Of a stretch of DNA of 64,000 nucleotides, positions 27,609 to 36,723 are shown piece by piece (positions within the stretch are counted from its first letter, which is position 1; the number at the start of each line of letters is the position of its first letter). The DNA is from Methylophilus methylotrophus DSM 46235 = ATCC 53528 (GTDB lineage: Bacteria; Pseudomonadota; Gammaproteobacteria; Burkholderiales; Methylophilaceae). Under the pieces are notes generated by a model. That model was not told the origin of the DNA and ran no database searches. It saw only the letters and a program-made list of their open reading frames with translations. The stretch is from positions 124,001 through 188,000 of the forward strand of contig NZ_KB905143.1 in assembly GCF_000378225.1 (NCBI RefSeq). The letters are read 5' to 3'. A program made the translations under genes and the position numbers.

Positions 27609-29771
27609 CTAAGCCAGTTGGTCGCCAATTGGCAGGCGGCGGATACGCTTGCCAGTAGCAGCAAAGATGGCATTGGTCACCGCAGGTGCCAGAGGCGGTA
27701 CGCCAGGTTCGCCAACACCGCCCATTTTTTCTGTGCTAGGCACAATATGCACCTCAACTTTGGGCATGTCTTTCATGCGTAACACCTGGTAGTCATGGAA
27801 GTTGGACTGTACGACCTGACCATCCTTGAAGCTGATTTCACTGCTCAGGGCAGCGCCCAAGGCAAAAGCCACACAAGATTCCATCTGCGCTTTCACACCA
27901 TCAGGGTTGACCGCCAGGCCGCAATCAATCGCGACAACGACGCGATGCACCTTGACCTCGCCGTCTTTCACCGACACTTCGGCTACCTCCGCCACATAGC
28001 TGCCAAACGATTCATGCACAGCAATGCCGCGGGATACCCCGGCAGGCAGTGGTTTACCCCAATTGGCCTTGTCGGCAGCCAGGTTGAGCGCAGCCAGATG
28101 GCGCGGATGATCTTTGAGCAGCTGGCGTCGGTAAGTCAGTGGATCCTGCTTGCTGGCATGCGCCAGCTCATCGATCAGGCTTTCCATGACAAACCCGGAA
28201 TGGCTATGCCCGACCGAACGCCACCACAACACTGGTACTTCACTTGGCACCGAATGCAGATGCACCTGGTGGTTGGCCGTGCCCTTGACGTATGGCGAAT
28301 CTGCCACGCCCTCCACCGAGGTCGCATCAATGCCGTCTTTAATCATCACGCCTTCAAACGGGGTGCCCTTGATAATGGATTGCCCGACCAGCTTATGCTG
28401 CCATGCCAACGGCTTGCCTTGCTTATCTAATGCCACATTGGCGCGATGCAAAAACATCGGGCGATAAAAGCCGCCTTTGATGTCATCTTCACGACTCCAT
28501 ACTGTTTTCACAGGTAATCCGGCGGCTTTAGCCACCTCCACCGCTTCAGACACAAAATCCGCCCGCGGGTTGGCACGGCGACCGAAACCGCCGCCTAAGA
28601 ATTGGGTATGGATGTTGACCTGTTCTGGTTTGAGACCCAGGATCTTGGCTGCAGAAGCCTGGTCTGTGGTCTGCATCTGGGTCCCGGTCCAGATATCGCA
28701 GCCGTGGTCCGAAATTTTTACCGCGCAATTCAATGGTTCCATAGGCGCATGTGACAGGTATGGCAACACATATTCTGCGCTCACCGTATGTTTGGCCTGC
28801 TTGCTGGCACCGGCAACATCACCGGCTTTGGCTGCCTGCACGCCGGGCTGTTGCGCCAGGGCCTGGTATTGTTTCAACAGGACAGCAGAATCGGGTTTGT
28901 CATGTCCTGCCAGGTCCCATTCCAACTTGAGTGCTTCGCGACCTTGTTTGGCGGCCCAGTAATGTTCAGCAATCACGGCGACCCCGGTAGGTACTTTGAC
29001 CACTTTGATCACCCCTGGTACTTTGCGCGCTTCACTGTCGTCCACGCTTTTGAGCTTGGTACCGAACACAGGGGCACGCGCCACCATGGCGATTTTCAGG
29101 CCCTCAAACTGTATATCCTGACCAAACTTGGCACTGCCATTAATTTTCTCTGCACTATCCAGGCGCTTGGTGGCTTTGCCAATAAACTTCCATTGTTCGG
29201 GTTTTTTGAGGGTGACTGTGGTCGGCGTTGGCAGCTTGCTGGCAGTCTCCACCAGTTGACCATAGCTCAACTTTTTCTGGCCGTTAACCACGGCACCGTT
29301 TTCAGTGTGCAAGCTATCCACAGGGACATTCCACTGTTTGGCCGCGGCCTGCATCAATAAAGCACGTGTCAGTGCACCTGCCTGGCGGTAACGATCAAAC
29401 TCTGACCAGGTGGTTGTAGAGCCACCTGTAATCTGGAGTCCATACGCGGTATGGATATACGCCGGGGCTGCTGGGGCATGCTCCACCTTCACCTTGTTCC
29501 AGTCTGCATCCAGCTCATCGGCAATCAGCATCGGCAAGGTGGTCCATACGCCCTGGCCCATTTCACTATGGGCCAGCAATACAGTGATACTATCATCCGC
29601 GCCTATACGCAAGAAAGCATTGGGTGCAGGCAGCGGCATGGCTTCTGCAGCATTGGCTACACCCATAAAACGTTTGGCTTGCGGAATACTGAATGCCACC
29701 ACCAGGCCACCGGCCACCAGCGCAGTGCTTTTGATGAAGGTACGACGAGAGAGATTGATCATATCGTTCAT
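27609..29771 (-). CDS. Tat-exported molybdopterin-binding subunit of an aldehyde/isoquinoline oxidoreductase-like enzyme
   Basis: The 720-residue protein begins with a twin-arginine signal (LSRRTFIKSTALVAGG), so the folded holoenzyme is exported to the periplasm. The body has the xanthine-dehydrogenase-family molybdopterin layout: HSEMGQGVWTTLPM, QFLGGGFGRR and a late GGVGEPGVPPLAPA motif near the active-site Glu. The pairing with a small 2Fe-2S subunit and no FAD subunit matches isoquinoline 1-oxidoreductase or periplasmic aldehyde dehydrogenases. The substrate cannot be told from sequence. I dropped an atypical 24-residue upstream extension. Confidence 0.88.
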   Translation of the reverse strand: MNDMINLSRRTFIKSTALVAGGLVVAFSIPQAKRFMGVANAAEAMPLPAPNAFLRIGADDSITVLLAHSEMGQGVWTTLPMLIADELDADWNKVKVEHAPAAPAYIHTAYGLQITGGSTTTWSEFDRYRQAGALTRALLMQAAAKQWNVPVDSLHTENGAVVNGQKKLSYGQLVETASKLPTPTTVTLKKPEQWKFIGKATKRLDSAEKINGSAKFGQDIQFEGLKIAMVARAPVFGTKLKSVDDSEARKVPGVIKVVKVPTGVAVIAEHYWAAKQGREALKLEWDLAGHDKPDSAVLLKQYQALAQQPGVQAAKAGDVAGASKQAKHTVSAEYVLPYLSHAPMEPLNCAVKISDHGCDIWTGTQMQTTDQASAAKILGLKPEQVNIHTQFLGGGFGRRANPRADFVSEAVEVAKAAGLPVKTVWSREDDIKGGFYRPMFLHRANVALDKQGKPLAWQHKLVGQSIIKGTPFEGVMIKDGIDATSVEGVADSPYVKGTANHQVHLHSVPSEVPVLWWRSVGHSHSGFVMESLIDELAHASKQDPLTYRRQLLKDHPRHLAALNLAADKANWGKPLPAGVSRGIAVHESFGSYVAEVAEVSVKDGEVKVHRVVVAIDCGLAVNPDGVKAQMESCVAFALGAALSSEISFKDGQVVQSNFHDYQVLRMKDMPKVEVHIVPSTEKMGGVGEPGVPPLAPAVTNAIFAATGKRIRRLPIGDQLA

Positions 29772-29782
29772 GGTGTCTCTCC

Positions 29783-30238
29783 TTAAGCGAGTTTGGCAGC
29801 GGCTTCGTGAATCGCTGCCCGGATGCGTTGGTAAGTCCCACAACGGCAGATATTGCCACTCATGGCGGCATCAATATCAGCATCGCTGGGTTTAGGATTC
29901 TGTTTCAATAACGAGGTTGCTGACATGATCTGCCCAGACTGGCAGTAACCGCATTGCACGACATCAATCTGCTGCCAGGCTGCCTGCACCACCTGCCCGA
30001 CCTTATCTTCCTGCATGGCTTCTATGGTAGTGATTTTCTTGCCAATGGCTGCACTGACTGGCGTCACGCAGGAGCGGATCGCCTGTCCATCCAGATGCAC
30101 CGTACAGGCGCCGCACTGCGCCATGCCACAGCCAAACTTGGTGCCTGTCATGCCCGCCACATCCCGGATTGCCCACAAAATAGGCATATCATCACTCACA
30201 TTGAGTTCTGTATCCTTGCCATTGATATTCAGTTTCAT
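29783..30238 (-). CDS. 2Fe-2S subunit of the molybdenum hydroxylase
   Basis: The 151-residue protein has a plant-type 2Fe-2S domain ([13 protein letters not shown], with the fourth Cys in RSCV) and a helical second cluster domain (CGYCQSGQ and [13 protein letters not shown]). This is the standard small subunit of xanthine-dehydrogenase-family enzymes. It carries no leader and would travel to the periplasm with the Tat-tagged partner. AAGGAACA precedes the ATG at 30238. It is the first gene of the operon, 11 bases before the large subunit. Confidence 0.92.
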   Translation of the reverse strand: MKLNINGKDTELNVSDDMPILWAIRDVAGMTGTKFGCGMAQCGACTVHLDGQAIRSCVTPVSAAIGKKITTIEAMQEDKVGQVVQAAWQQIDVVQCGYCQSGQIMSATSLLKQNPKPSDADIDAAMSGNICRCGTYQRIRAAIHEAAAKLA

Positions 30239-30471
30239 AGGGATTGTTCCTTGTTGAATGATTGTTGATGCAGCTGGAACCGTAGCGTCCATTTAAGATA
30301 AATATACTAACATACACTACTGTATGTATGCTTGGTGATCTGTTATTCATCAAAAGATTTAACTCTGTTAAATTTTTATCGCTGACCGGCCAGTGCACTG
30401 ACAAATACATAAGACGATTGATGAGTTCCAGTACCGAAAAACCTCTCGACATGCTGGCATGCGCTGCACAT

Positions 30472-31449
30472 TCAAGACAGGGATTGTTGCCGGTAGATGC
30501 GCGGCGATACGCCAAACTGCTGTTTGAAAGCGCGGCTAAAATGCGAAAAATCATTGAAGCCGCAGGCCAGTGCAATCTCGGAAATACTGCGGTGACGCCA
30601 TGCCGGACGTGTCAGGCTTTGCGCGCTCAAGGCCAATCGTTGTTGCCAGACATACCGCATCAGCGACGTGCCCTCCAGTGCAAACAGCTGGTTAATATAG
30701 CGACTGCTGAGACCGGTCGCTGCTGCAATGATGTCGCTATTAAGCTCGCCATCCTGCACATGATCAACTATCCATTGCTTGACCTTGAGCAACGACACTG
30801 CAGCACTGCCAGATTGCGCCAACCCCGAGCCATCCAGTTCACGCAAACTTAATCCCAGCAAATCGACCACACTGGGAGCACTGGCGGCAAAGCTGTTACC
30901 GGAAAGTTGTGGCAACTGTGCAGCAACCTGACGGATCAATGGCGAGAGGACTGCGGCTAGGCCTTGCCTTCCATCCATACGCATGGCCGTTAAATGCCCG
31001 GCGGCTGGCTGTACCTGATGCATCACCGAGCGAGGAATAGAAACGATCAATTTTGAAAATGCCTGGGGACAATAAATGCGATGCGGCCGCGTGGCATCAT
31101 AAAGCGTCATATCTCCTGGTTGCAGAAACACCTCCCGTCCCTGCTGTTGCAAGCTGTAAGTCCCCTCAAGCAACACTACCGCAAAATAATTATCCAGGCT
31201 GGCCTGGCTGATCTCGCGCGTACCACGCTGAATAGTAATGCCATTGGAACGGATGACGGATAACTGCAAATCCTGCCAGGGATAAAGCGTCATTTCATTG
31301 AAGAGTGGCATGTCGGCAGGCGGTATGATTTCAACCTCAGCATATTCCCTGCCGATGACTTCACATAGCCAAGCCTTGCGATGCCAGGGCTGGATATCTT
31401 CGGTACTAAACCGGCGACCACTTTCTGTCTCCCGCTGCCTGGTTTGCAT
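30472..31449 (-). CDS. AraC-family transcriptional regulator
   Basis: The 325 residues hold an N-terminal AraC-binding-like sensor domain (VVLLEGTYSLQQQGREVFLQPGDM, about residues 90-115) and a C-terminal two-helix-turn-helix DNA-binding domain (about 220-322) ending with ISEIALACGFNDFSHFSRAFKQQFG. It points toward the molybdenum hydroxylase operon, 233 bases upstream of it, and may control it. That is inferred from position. AAGGAGGCAG before the ATG is a strong ribosome-binding site. Confidence 0.9.
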   Translation of the reverse strand: MQTRQRETESGRRFSTEDIQPWHRKAWLCEVIGREYAEVEIIPPADMPLFNEMTLYPWQDLQLSVIRSNGITIQRGTREISQASLDNYFAVVLLEGTYSLQQQGREVFLQPGDMTLYDATRPHRIYCPQAFSKLIVSIPRSVMHQVQPAAGHLTAMRMDGRQGLAAVLSPLIRQVAAQLPQLSGNSFAASAPSVVDLLGLSLRELDGSGLAQSGSAAVSLLKVKQWIVDHVQDGELNSDIIAAATGLSSRYINQLFALEGTSLMRYVWQQRLALSAQSLTRPAWRHRSISEIALACGFNDFSHFSRAFKQQFGVSPRIYRQQSLS

Positions 31450-31609
31450 ACTGCCTCCTTTCCTGCCCCCAGATTAAGTCATAACTCATGGTCTAGGCAA
31501 GTGAGTAACCTCCGTTTCAGTCAAGTTTTGACTCCGGCACAATCAAGCCAGAGCAAAGCAATGTTTTATGCTTAAAAAATAAATCCAATGATGGAAAATA
31601 GGAGGCTGT

Positions 31610-32047
31610 ATGACTGATCATAAATCCAGTGACACGGAACATCGTATGCTGCTCAGCGGCGCGGCCCTTTGGCTATTGATGGCTCTATTACTGGCATGGT
31701 GCATGGTAGGCTTGAACTTTGGCGTGACGCCACTCAAAACAATATTTGCCGGAAAATTCACCCGCTTGTTGCAGGCACATATTGATTTCCTGCTCATGAC
31801 AGCGTTGATTTTAGGCATTGCTGCCTCCCGCGTGCGCTTGCCCTGGACGGTACGCTGGGCCATGGTCATCGGGGCCTTTACCAATTCCAGCCTTTTCCTG
31901 CTGATGTCCATTTTTCCGTCGCTGGACAATCCTGAATTACCTCCACCCATGCTGTTCCAGGTGTACCTGTTTGCCAGCCTGATCACAACCTCTTATGGGT
32001 TTGGCAAAGCGTCGGTATTGATTCTAAAATCTTCACTCCGGCCTTAG
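31610..32047 (+). CDS. Small membrane protein with four helices, possibly hydroxylaminobenzene-mutase-like
   Basis: The 145-residue protein shows four hydrophobic segments separated by short loops, with an N-terminal cytoplasmic tail containing several charged residues. The length, four-helix layout and the QAHIDFLLMTALILGI segment recall the HabB / styrene-oxide-isomerase group, but I cannot confirm that. AGGAGG is placed well before the ATG at 31610. It is convergent with the DUF2892 gene. No neighbour suggests a pathway. Confidence 0.55.
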   Translation: MTDHKSSDTEHRMLLSGAALWLLMALLLAWCMVGLNFGVTPLKTIFAGKFTRLLQAHIDFLLMTALILGIAASRVRLPWTVRWAMVIGAFTNSSLFLLMSIFPSLDNPELPPPMLFQVYLFASLITTSYGFGKASVLILKSSLRP

Positions 32048-32135
32048 GTCATCATTTTGCAGCACATGGGTGTGGTGGAGTCCGGCGCCCATGCAACAAA
32101 CAGGGCTGGTTGTGGGAAAAAAATTAACGGATGCG

Positions 32136-32306
32136 CTACTTGCGAAACAGGGAGTACACTGGGCACCAGCCAATTAGCCCGGTCGCTAAAGGCACAACAC
32201 CCAGCCAGCCCCAGGCTGCCCCCTCAAAAAACAGCGTCCATAGCAACAAGCCTCCCCCAACGATCACTCTTAAATATCGCTCGAACTGATTGATGTTATC
32301 TGCCAT
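32136..32306 (-). CDS. DUF2892 (YgaP-type) small membrane protein
   Basis: The 56-residue protein begins MADNINQFERYLRVIVGG and has two hydrophobic segments ending with GWCPVYSLF. DUF2892 forms the membrane domain of YgaP rhodanese and often occurs as a free small protein in sulfur gene clusters. AAGGAGGC precedes the ATG. It lies 34 bases downstream of the SulP gene in the same direction, so it is the last gene of the persulfide operon. The upstream in-frame stretch belongs to SulP. Confidence 0.85.
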   Translation of the reverse strand: MADNINQFERYLRVIVGGGLLLWTLFFEGAAWGWLGVVPLATGLIGWCPVYSLFRK

Positions 32307-32340
32307 CACTGCCTCCTTGCTGTTGATCAAAATATTCTTC

Positions 32341-34050
32341 TTAATGACAGGCCAGCGCTGCATAGGCCTGATACTGGCTGAGATAAATCTTGCCATTGAG
32401 CTGCTGCCTCAGTGTGGAATGTTGCAACATATCCATCACCGGCCCTTTGACCTCGGACAAATGAAAGCCAATTTTGAGGGCAGATAAATGTTGATTGATG
32501 GCTTCCAGCACTTCGAGTGCACTGCCATCCACCTCATTGACCGCTGAGCACATGAGGATCACATGCTTCACGGACGGGTTGTCTGCCACGACTTCCAACA
32601 CTTTTTGTTCGAGATAGCGCGCATTGGCAAAATACAAACTCTGGTCCACGCGCAAGGTCACTACATCGGGGCAGACTTTGACCGCATGCCGAGTAACGTT
32701 TCTGAAATGTTCGGTGCCGGGCACCTGCCCCACCACGGCAATATGTGGACGACTGCTACGGTATACATGCATGGCAATCGAGATCAACACGCCCGCACTG
32801 ATGCCGTGCTCCACATCCACCAGCAGCGTGATGGTGAATGTCATGAGTAAAGCAATAAAGTCACTTCGGTTGCGGCGCCAGCTATCGGCAAACATCCGCC
32901 AGTCGAACAAGCTCATGACAGCCACAATGATGGTAGCGGCCAGAATAAAGCGTGGCAGCTGACTCAGCCACCCAGCTAGAAACACGGTGGCGAGTAGCAT
33001 GCCTAGCGCAGTGAACAGGCCGGCGGCTGGGGTTTCGGCACCCGCATCCCGATTGACGACCGAGCGCGAAACACCACCAGTGACTGGTTGACCGGCCGTG
33101 AAACTGGCCGCCAGATTTGCCGCGCCCAGGGCGATCAGCTCCTGGTCTGGATCTATACGCTCACGCCGTTTCATGGCCAGGCTCTGTGCCACGGAAATGG
33201 ATTCAACATAGCCGACAATGGAAATAAAGATGGCAGGCATCAGCAATGATTGCCACATGGTGTATGCCCCTGCAGGTAATGTCAGTGCAGGCAAGCCTGC
33301 CGGAATGTCACCTACCGTTGCCACCCCTTGCATGCATGTACACGCCCCTTGCACGGCAAGGATGCCAACAATCACCAGCATGGCTGGCACGGAGCGGCAC
33401 ATTGCCTGCGCCCAAAAAGGCATTAACCCCATGGCCTGTAACAGGCGAACGCCATATTGCCTGCTTACCACCAGTATCAGGATAGTCAGGCCGGAAAGGA
33501 TGGCTGTAGGCAGATGGGCTCGGCTGGCATGCTGAAGAATGCCCTGCCAGAGACTGAGCATATTGTCACCACTTCCCTTGATGCCTAGCAATGCTGGGAG
33601 CTGGCTGCTGGCAATCAGCAGGCTGGCGGCACTGATAAAACCGGCAATCACGGGATGCGACAGGAAGTTGGCCAGGAAGCCCAGCCGCAAAAAACCTGTC
33701 AGCCCCAGAAATATGCCTGACAGGCAGGCGAGGATGATGGCAGCCTGTATGCCAAGGGCCGGGTCTATGGCCGAGTAAGGGGCAATGGCACTGGCGGTCA
33801 TCAACGCGGCCACTGCCACGGGCCCCACTGCCAGGGTGGGACTGGTACCCATCAGGGCATACACGGCCAGGGGCAACATGCTGGCATACAGCCCCACCTG
33901 AGGCGGCAAACCGGCAAGAATGGCGTACGCCAGGGCTTGCGGCACCAGCATCAAGGTGACGATCACAGCCGCGGTCAAATCATGCAATGCTTGTTGCGGT
34001 TTATAATCCCGCCCCCAACGCAGAACCGGAAAATACTGGGCCAGTTTCAT
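32341..34050 (-). CDS. SulP-family inorganic anion transporter with STAS domain
   Basis: The 569-residue protein has about ten or more membrane helices, with the SulP signature LVPQALAYAILAGLPPQVGLYAS near residues 40-62 and VTGGVSRSVVNRDAGA in the middle. A C-terminal STAS domain follows (about residues 440-560). The family carries sulfate, bicarbonate and related anions. Next to a persulfide dioxygenase, export or exchange of sulfite or sulfate is the likely use. Its ATG overlaps the dioxygenase stop as TGATG. Confidence 0.9.
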   Translation of the reverse strand: MKLAQYFPVLRWGRDYKPQQALHDLTAAVIVTLMLVPQALAYAILAGLPPQVGLYASMLPLAVYALMGTSPTLAVGPVAVAALMTASAIAPYSAIDPALGIQAAIILACLSGIFLGLTGFLRLGFLANFLSHPVIAGFISAASLLIASSQLPALLGIKGSGDNMLSLWQGILQHASRAHLPTAILSGLTILILVVSRQYGVRLLQAMGLMPFWAQAMCRSVPAMLVIVGILAVQGACTCMQGVATVGDIPAGLPALTLPAGAYTMWQSLLMPAIFISIVGYVESISVAQSLAMKRRERIDPDQELIALGAANLAASFTAGQPVTGGVSRSVVNRDAGAETPAAGLFTALGMLLATVFLAGWLSQLPRFILAATIIVAVMSLFDWRMFADSWRRNRSDFIALLMTFTITLLVDVEHGISAGVLISIAMHVYRSSRPHIAVVGQVPGTEHFRNVTRHAVKVCPDVVTLRVDQSLYFANARYLEQKVLEVVADNPSVKHVILMCSAVNEVDGSALEVLEAINQHLSALKIGFHLSEVKGPVMDMLQHSTLRQQLNGKIYLSQYQAYAALACH

Positions 34051-34754
34051 CAGGCAGATTGCTTGACCGCAATATTGCCGCACGCCTGGTTGGCTGGCAG
34101 GGCAACATCAATCTGTTTTGGATACGCCAGCTTTAAATTCGCCATGATTTCCACAAACTCCTGACGCGACTTCTGGCCACCCAAGCGCTTGTTTTCAAGC
34201 TTTTCCTGACCGACCGTAGAGACAGTGTTGCCGTTGTAATCGTGACCGGGGTAAATCAAGGTCTCATCCGGCAAACTGAAAATCTGCTTGTGTATGCTGT
34301 CATACAACTGCCCCGCATTGCCTTGCTGAAAGTCAGTACGGCCACAGCCCCCGATCAACAAAGCATCGCCGGTAAAAATACGGTCGCCCACGTAGTAGCT
34401 GACACAGCCATTGGTATGCCCTGGGGTGTAACGCACCTCAATGTCTATGCTACCCACCTGCACATGAATGCCATCAGTCACCAGCAAATCACCACACATG
34501 GCACCTGCATCACGGTGCACCACACTTTTGCTACCCAGCCGTTTACGCAAGGTGTCCGCCGCCGTGACATGATCGGCATGCACGTGGGTCTCCAGCGTAT
34601 AAACGAGGGTGAGGTCATGCTTTTGCAAGGCAGCCACATACTTCTCAACATCGCACTCCACAGTGTCAATCAGCACCGCCTGCCTGGTGTGCTCGCAACC
34701 GAGAAGATAAGTAAAAGTACTGCTATCGGGCTCAAAAAACTGCTCAAATATCAT
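34050..34754 (-). CDS. Persulfide dioxygenase (ETHE1/Blh-like metallo-beta-lactamase fold)
   Basis: The 234-residue protein carries the metallo-beta-lactamase motif THVHADH (near residue 56), a second His in RYTPGHTNGC, Asp in FTGDALLI and a final YPGHDYNG motif. This is the persulfide dioxygenase pattern, a mononuclear iron enzyme that oxidises glutathione persulfide to sulfite. AAGGAGAG precedes the ATG at 34754. The adjacent FisR-like activator and the sigma-54 promoter at 34786-34801 strongly support the assignment over a glyoxalase II role. Confidence 0.9.
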   Translation of the reverse strand: MIFEQFFEPDSSTFTYLLGCEHTRQAVLIDTVECDVEKYVAALQKHDLTLVYTLETHVHADHVTAADTLRKRLGSKSVVHRDAGAMCGDLLVTDGIHVQVGSIDIEVRYTPGHTNGCVSYYVGDRIFTGDALLIGGCGRTDFQQGNAGQLYDSIHKQIFSLPDETLIYPGHDYNGNTVSTVGQEKLENKRLGGQKSRQEFVEIMANLKLAYPKQIDVALPANQACGNIAVKQSA

Positions 34755-34785
34755 GATGGCTCTCCTTAAAACGACACTTGTCTTG

Positions 34786-34801
34786 AGCAAAAGGAGTGCC
34801 A
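34786..34801 (-). promoter_or_regulatory. Sigma-54 (-24/-12) promoter of the persulfide dioxygenase operon
   Basis: On the minus strand the sequence reads TGGCAC-TCCTT-TTGCT, a full match to the -24/-12 consensus with correct five-base spacing. Transcription would start around 34775, giving a leader of about 20 bases before the ATG at 34754. The divergent gene encodes a GAFTGA-containing activator. Confidence 0.9.
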
Positions 34802-34876
34802 ATGTTTCATTAAGAATATAACTCTATTAAAATCAGATAGTTATACTCTTTTTTGCTTGCATTACCCCGAAAATAG

Positions 34877-34891
34877 TGTTTCAATGGAACA
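34877..34891. promoter_or_regulatory. Candidate FisR-binding dyad (upstream activating site 1)
   Basis: TGTTTCAATGGAACA is an imperfect palindrome with half-sites TGTTYCA, centred about 110 bases upstream of the predicted sigma-54 start site. That is a normal enhancer distance. A lone half-site TGTTTCA also lies next to the -24 element at 34803-34809. Confidence 0.6.
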
Positions 34892-34903
34892 CCGATACCA
34901 CAG

Positions 34904-34916
34904 TGGAACGTTTCAA
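34904..34916. promoter_or_regulatory. Second candidate FisR dyad overlapping the regulator start codon
   Basis: TGGAACGTTTCAA repeats the half-sites of the first dyad in the opposite arrangement. It ends on the first base of the regulator's ATG, so binding here could repress the regulator's own gene. Confidence 0.5.
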
Positions 34917-36289
34917 TGCCTATAATGGAACAGACGACTCCTGATTTTTTCAGTCACCATGCAGGCCTCTCCCGTGCCCAAGGTGAATCCCTGGCCCGCA
35001 TGATCTCCTTGATCATGCCGGACGCTGCCGTGTTTACCGTAGACGCACACAAGCGCATCAGCTACTGGAGTCCAGGCGCAGAGAAGTTGCTCGGCTTCAA
35101 ACAGCAATCACTGCTGGGCGAAAACTGCCTGACCGCTAACCGTTGTGAGCAATGTATGCGTAGCTGCGGCTTGACCGAATCCGGCAAGGTAGAAGGCGTA
35201 CCATTGTTGTTGCATCGGGTGGATGGCACCCGGCAGGCAGTGTTGAAATATGCCATGGCCTACGAGCAAGAGGGCGACGCATTTGCTGGCGGCCTGGAAA
35301 TTCTGCTTCCGCAACAGCCCGACCAGGCAAAATCAGTGGAACAATCATCGCTGGGGGAAAAGTATGGTTTGATCAGTCACGCACCGGAAATGCATAAAAT
35401 CTTTGACATGATACGGCGCGTGGCGGCGACGGACATTCCTGTTTTGATCCGTGGCGACTCCGGCACCGGCAAAGAATTGGTGGCACGCGCCATTCATGGC
35501 GAGAGTCCGCGTCACCGCGCACCCTTTGTCGCCATCAACTGCGCGACCCTCAATGCGGGCATGCTGGAAAGTGAATTGTTCGGGCATGTCAAAGGCGCTT
35601 TCACCGGCGCCATTCGCGATCACCAAGGCTTGTTTCGGCGCGCTGAGGGGGGCACGCTGTTTTTGGATGAAATTGCCGAGTTACCGTATGAGTTACAGGC
35701 CAAACTCTTGCGCGTACTCGAAACCGGTGAATATCTGCCAGTGGGTGGAACGCAACCCATGCAGGCCAATGTCCGCATCGTGGCCGCCACCCATAAAGCC
35801 TTGCGTGAAGAGGTCAAGGCCGGGCGCTTCCGCCAGGACCTGCTGTTCCGTTTGCGTGTGGTGCCGATTTTCTTACCCAGCTTACAGGCCCGTAAACAGG
35901 ATATTCCGCTGATACTGCGTCACTTCCTGAAACAGCAATTTACCGGGGAACAATTACCTGTGGTGACCGCAGCCGCGATGCAGCAACTGCTGGCCTACGA
36001 CTGGCCGGGCAATGTGCGCGAACTACGCAATGTGTTGAATTACGCACTGGTGATGTCGGATGGCAAACAATTAGACGTGGGAGACTTGCCGCCAGAATTA
36101 CAAACACAGCCAGCTCCTCATCAGACGGCGGTCACGGAACCCGCAAAATCTGGACGCCAGACGCCGTCAGAAGCAGCCATCTTGCAGGCGGTGGCTGACT
36201 GCCAGGGCAACCTGACGCAAGCAGCCAAGCAGCTCGGGATTGGCCGCACCACGCTGTGGCGTTACCGTAAATTATGGCAAAAAGAATAA
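34916..36289 (+). CDS. FisR-like sigma-54-dependent activator with Cys-rich PAS domain
   Basis: The 457 residues comprise a PAS sensor (about 30-130), an AAA+ domain (about 150-385) with Walker A GDSGTGKE near residue 180 and the sigma-54-contact motif GAFTGA, and a Fis-type HTH at the C-terminus. The PAS region holds four close cysteines (71, 77, 80, 84). FisR proteins sense sulfane sulfur through sensor-domain cysteines and activate persulfide dioxygenase and SQR genes; the divergent dioxygenase fits. The start codon has no clear Shine-Dalgarno; an alternative ATG is at 34925. Confidence 0.88.
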   Translation: MPIMEQTTPDFFSHHAGLSRAQGESLARMISLIMPDAAVFTVDAHKRISYWSPGAEKLLGFKQQSLLGENCLTANRCEQCMRSCGLTESGKVEGVPLLLHRVDGTRQAVLKYAMAYEQEGDAFAGGLEILLPQQPDQAKSVEQSSLGEKYGLISHAPEMHKIFDMIRRVAATDIPVLIRGDSGTGKELVARAIHGESPRHRAPFVAINCATLNAGMLESELFGHVKGAFTGAIRDHQGLFRRAEGGTLFLDEIAELPYELQAKLLRVLETGEYLPVGGTQPMQANVRIVAATHKALREEVKAGRFRQDLLFRLRVVPIFLPSLQARKQDIPLILRHFLKQQFTGEQLPVVTAAAMQQLLAYDWPGNVRELRNVLNYALVMSDGKQLDVGDLPPELQTQPAPHQTAVTEPAKSGRQTPSEAAILQAVADCQGNLTQAAKQLGIGRTTLWRYRKLWQKE

Positions 36290-36294
36290 TGCTG

Positions 36295-36714
36295 TCACAA
36301 CCAGCCGCGACGTACTCCCAGCGTATGTAGGGCCATCCCTGCCAGCATGCTGGCGACAAATAGCCAGACAGCGACGCCTCCAGTGAAGACCGAGGTGACT
36401 GCAGGACCAGGGCAGAAACCGGCTATTCCCCAGCCGGCGCCAAACAGCACGGCACCCAATAATAACTTACGGTCAATCAGGCGGGTTCCCGGCAATTGCA
36501 CCGGCACTCCCAACAGACTTACAGGTTTTCTGGCGGCGGCCCTGAAGGCAAAAAAGCCGACGGCAATAGCCCCCAGCATGACAAATGCCAGTGAGGGATC
36601 CCAATCTCCCATAATATCCAGAAAAGCCAGCACTTTAGCCGGGTTGGTCATGCCACCCACAATCAACCCCAAACCAAAAATGATGCCCGCTAATAACGCG
36701 ATCAATACAATCAT
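36295..36714 (-). CDS. YeeE/YedE-family sulfur-compound transporter, second half-protein
   Basis: This 139-residue protein has four hydrophobic segments and the GIAGFCPGPAVTS motif, which supplies one of the conserved cysteines of YeeE/YedE transporters. With the upstream gene it makes a two-part version of the single-chain YeeE thiosulfate importer. Nine bases separate the two genes. Its 3' end lies five bases from the stop of the convergent activator gene. Confidence 0.87.
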   Translation of the reverse strand: MIVLIALLAGIIFGLGLIVGGMTNPAKVLAFLDIMGDWDPSLAFVMLGAIAVGFFAFRAAARKPVSLLGVPVQLPGTRLIDRKLLLGAVLFGAGWGIAGFCPGPAVTSVFTGGVAVWLFVASMLAGMALHTLGVRRGWL

Positions 36715-36723
36715 TTTTTGCGC

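Noticed and set aside
27795-29360. Two plus-strand frames of 211 and 190 codons within the molybdenum hydroxylase gene
   Set aside because: Both are antisense to a recognisable molybdopterin subunit and have no ribosome-binding site or family features.
34050-34754. Glyoxalase II (hydroxyacylglutathione hydrolase) identity for the metallo-beta-lactamase gene
   Set aside because: The motif set and the FisR-like / sigma-54 context match persulfide dioxygenase better.
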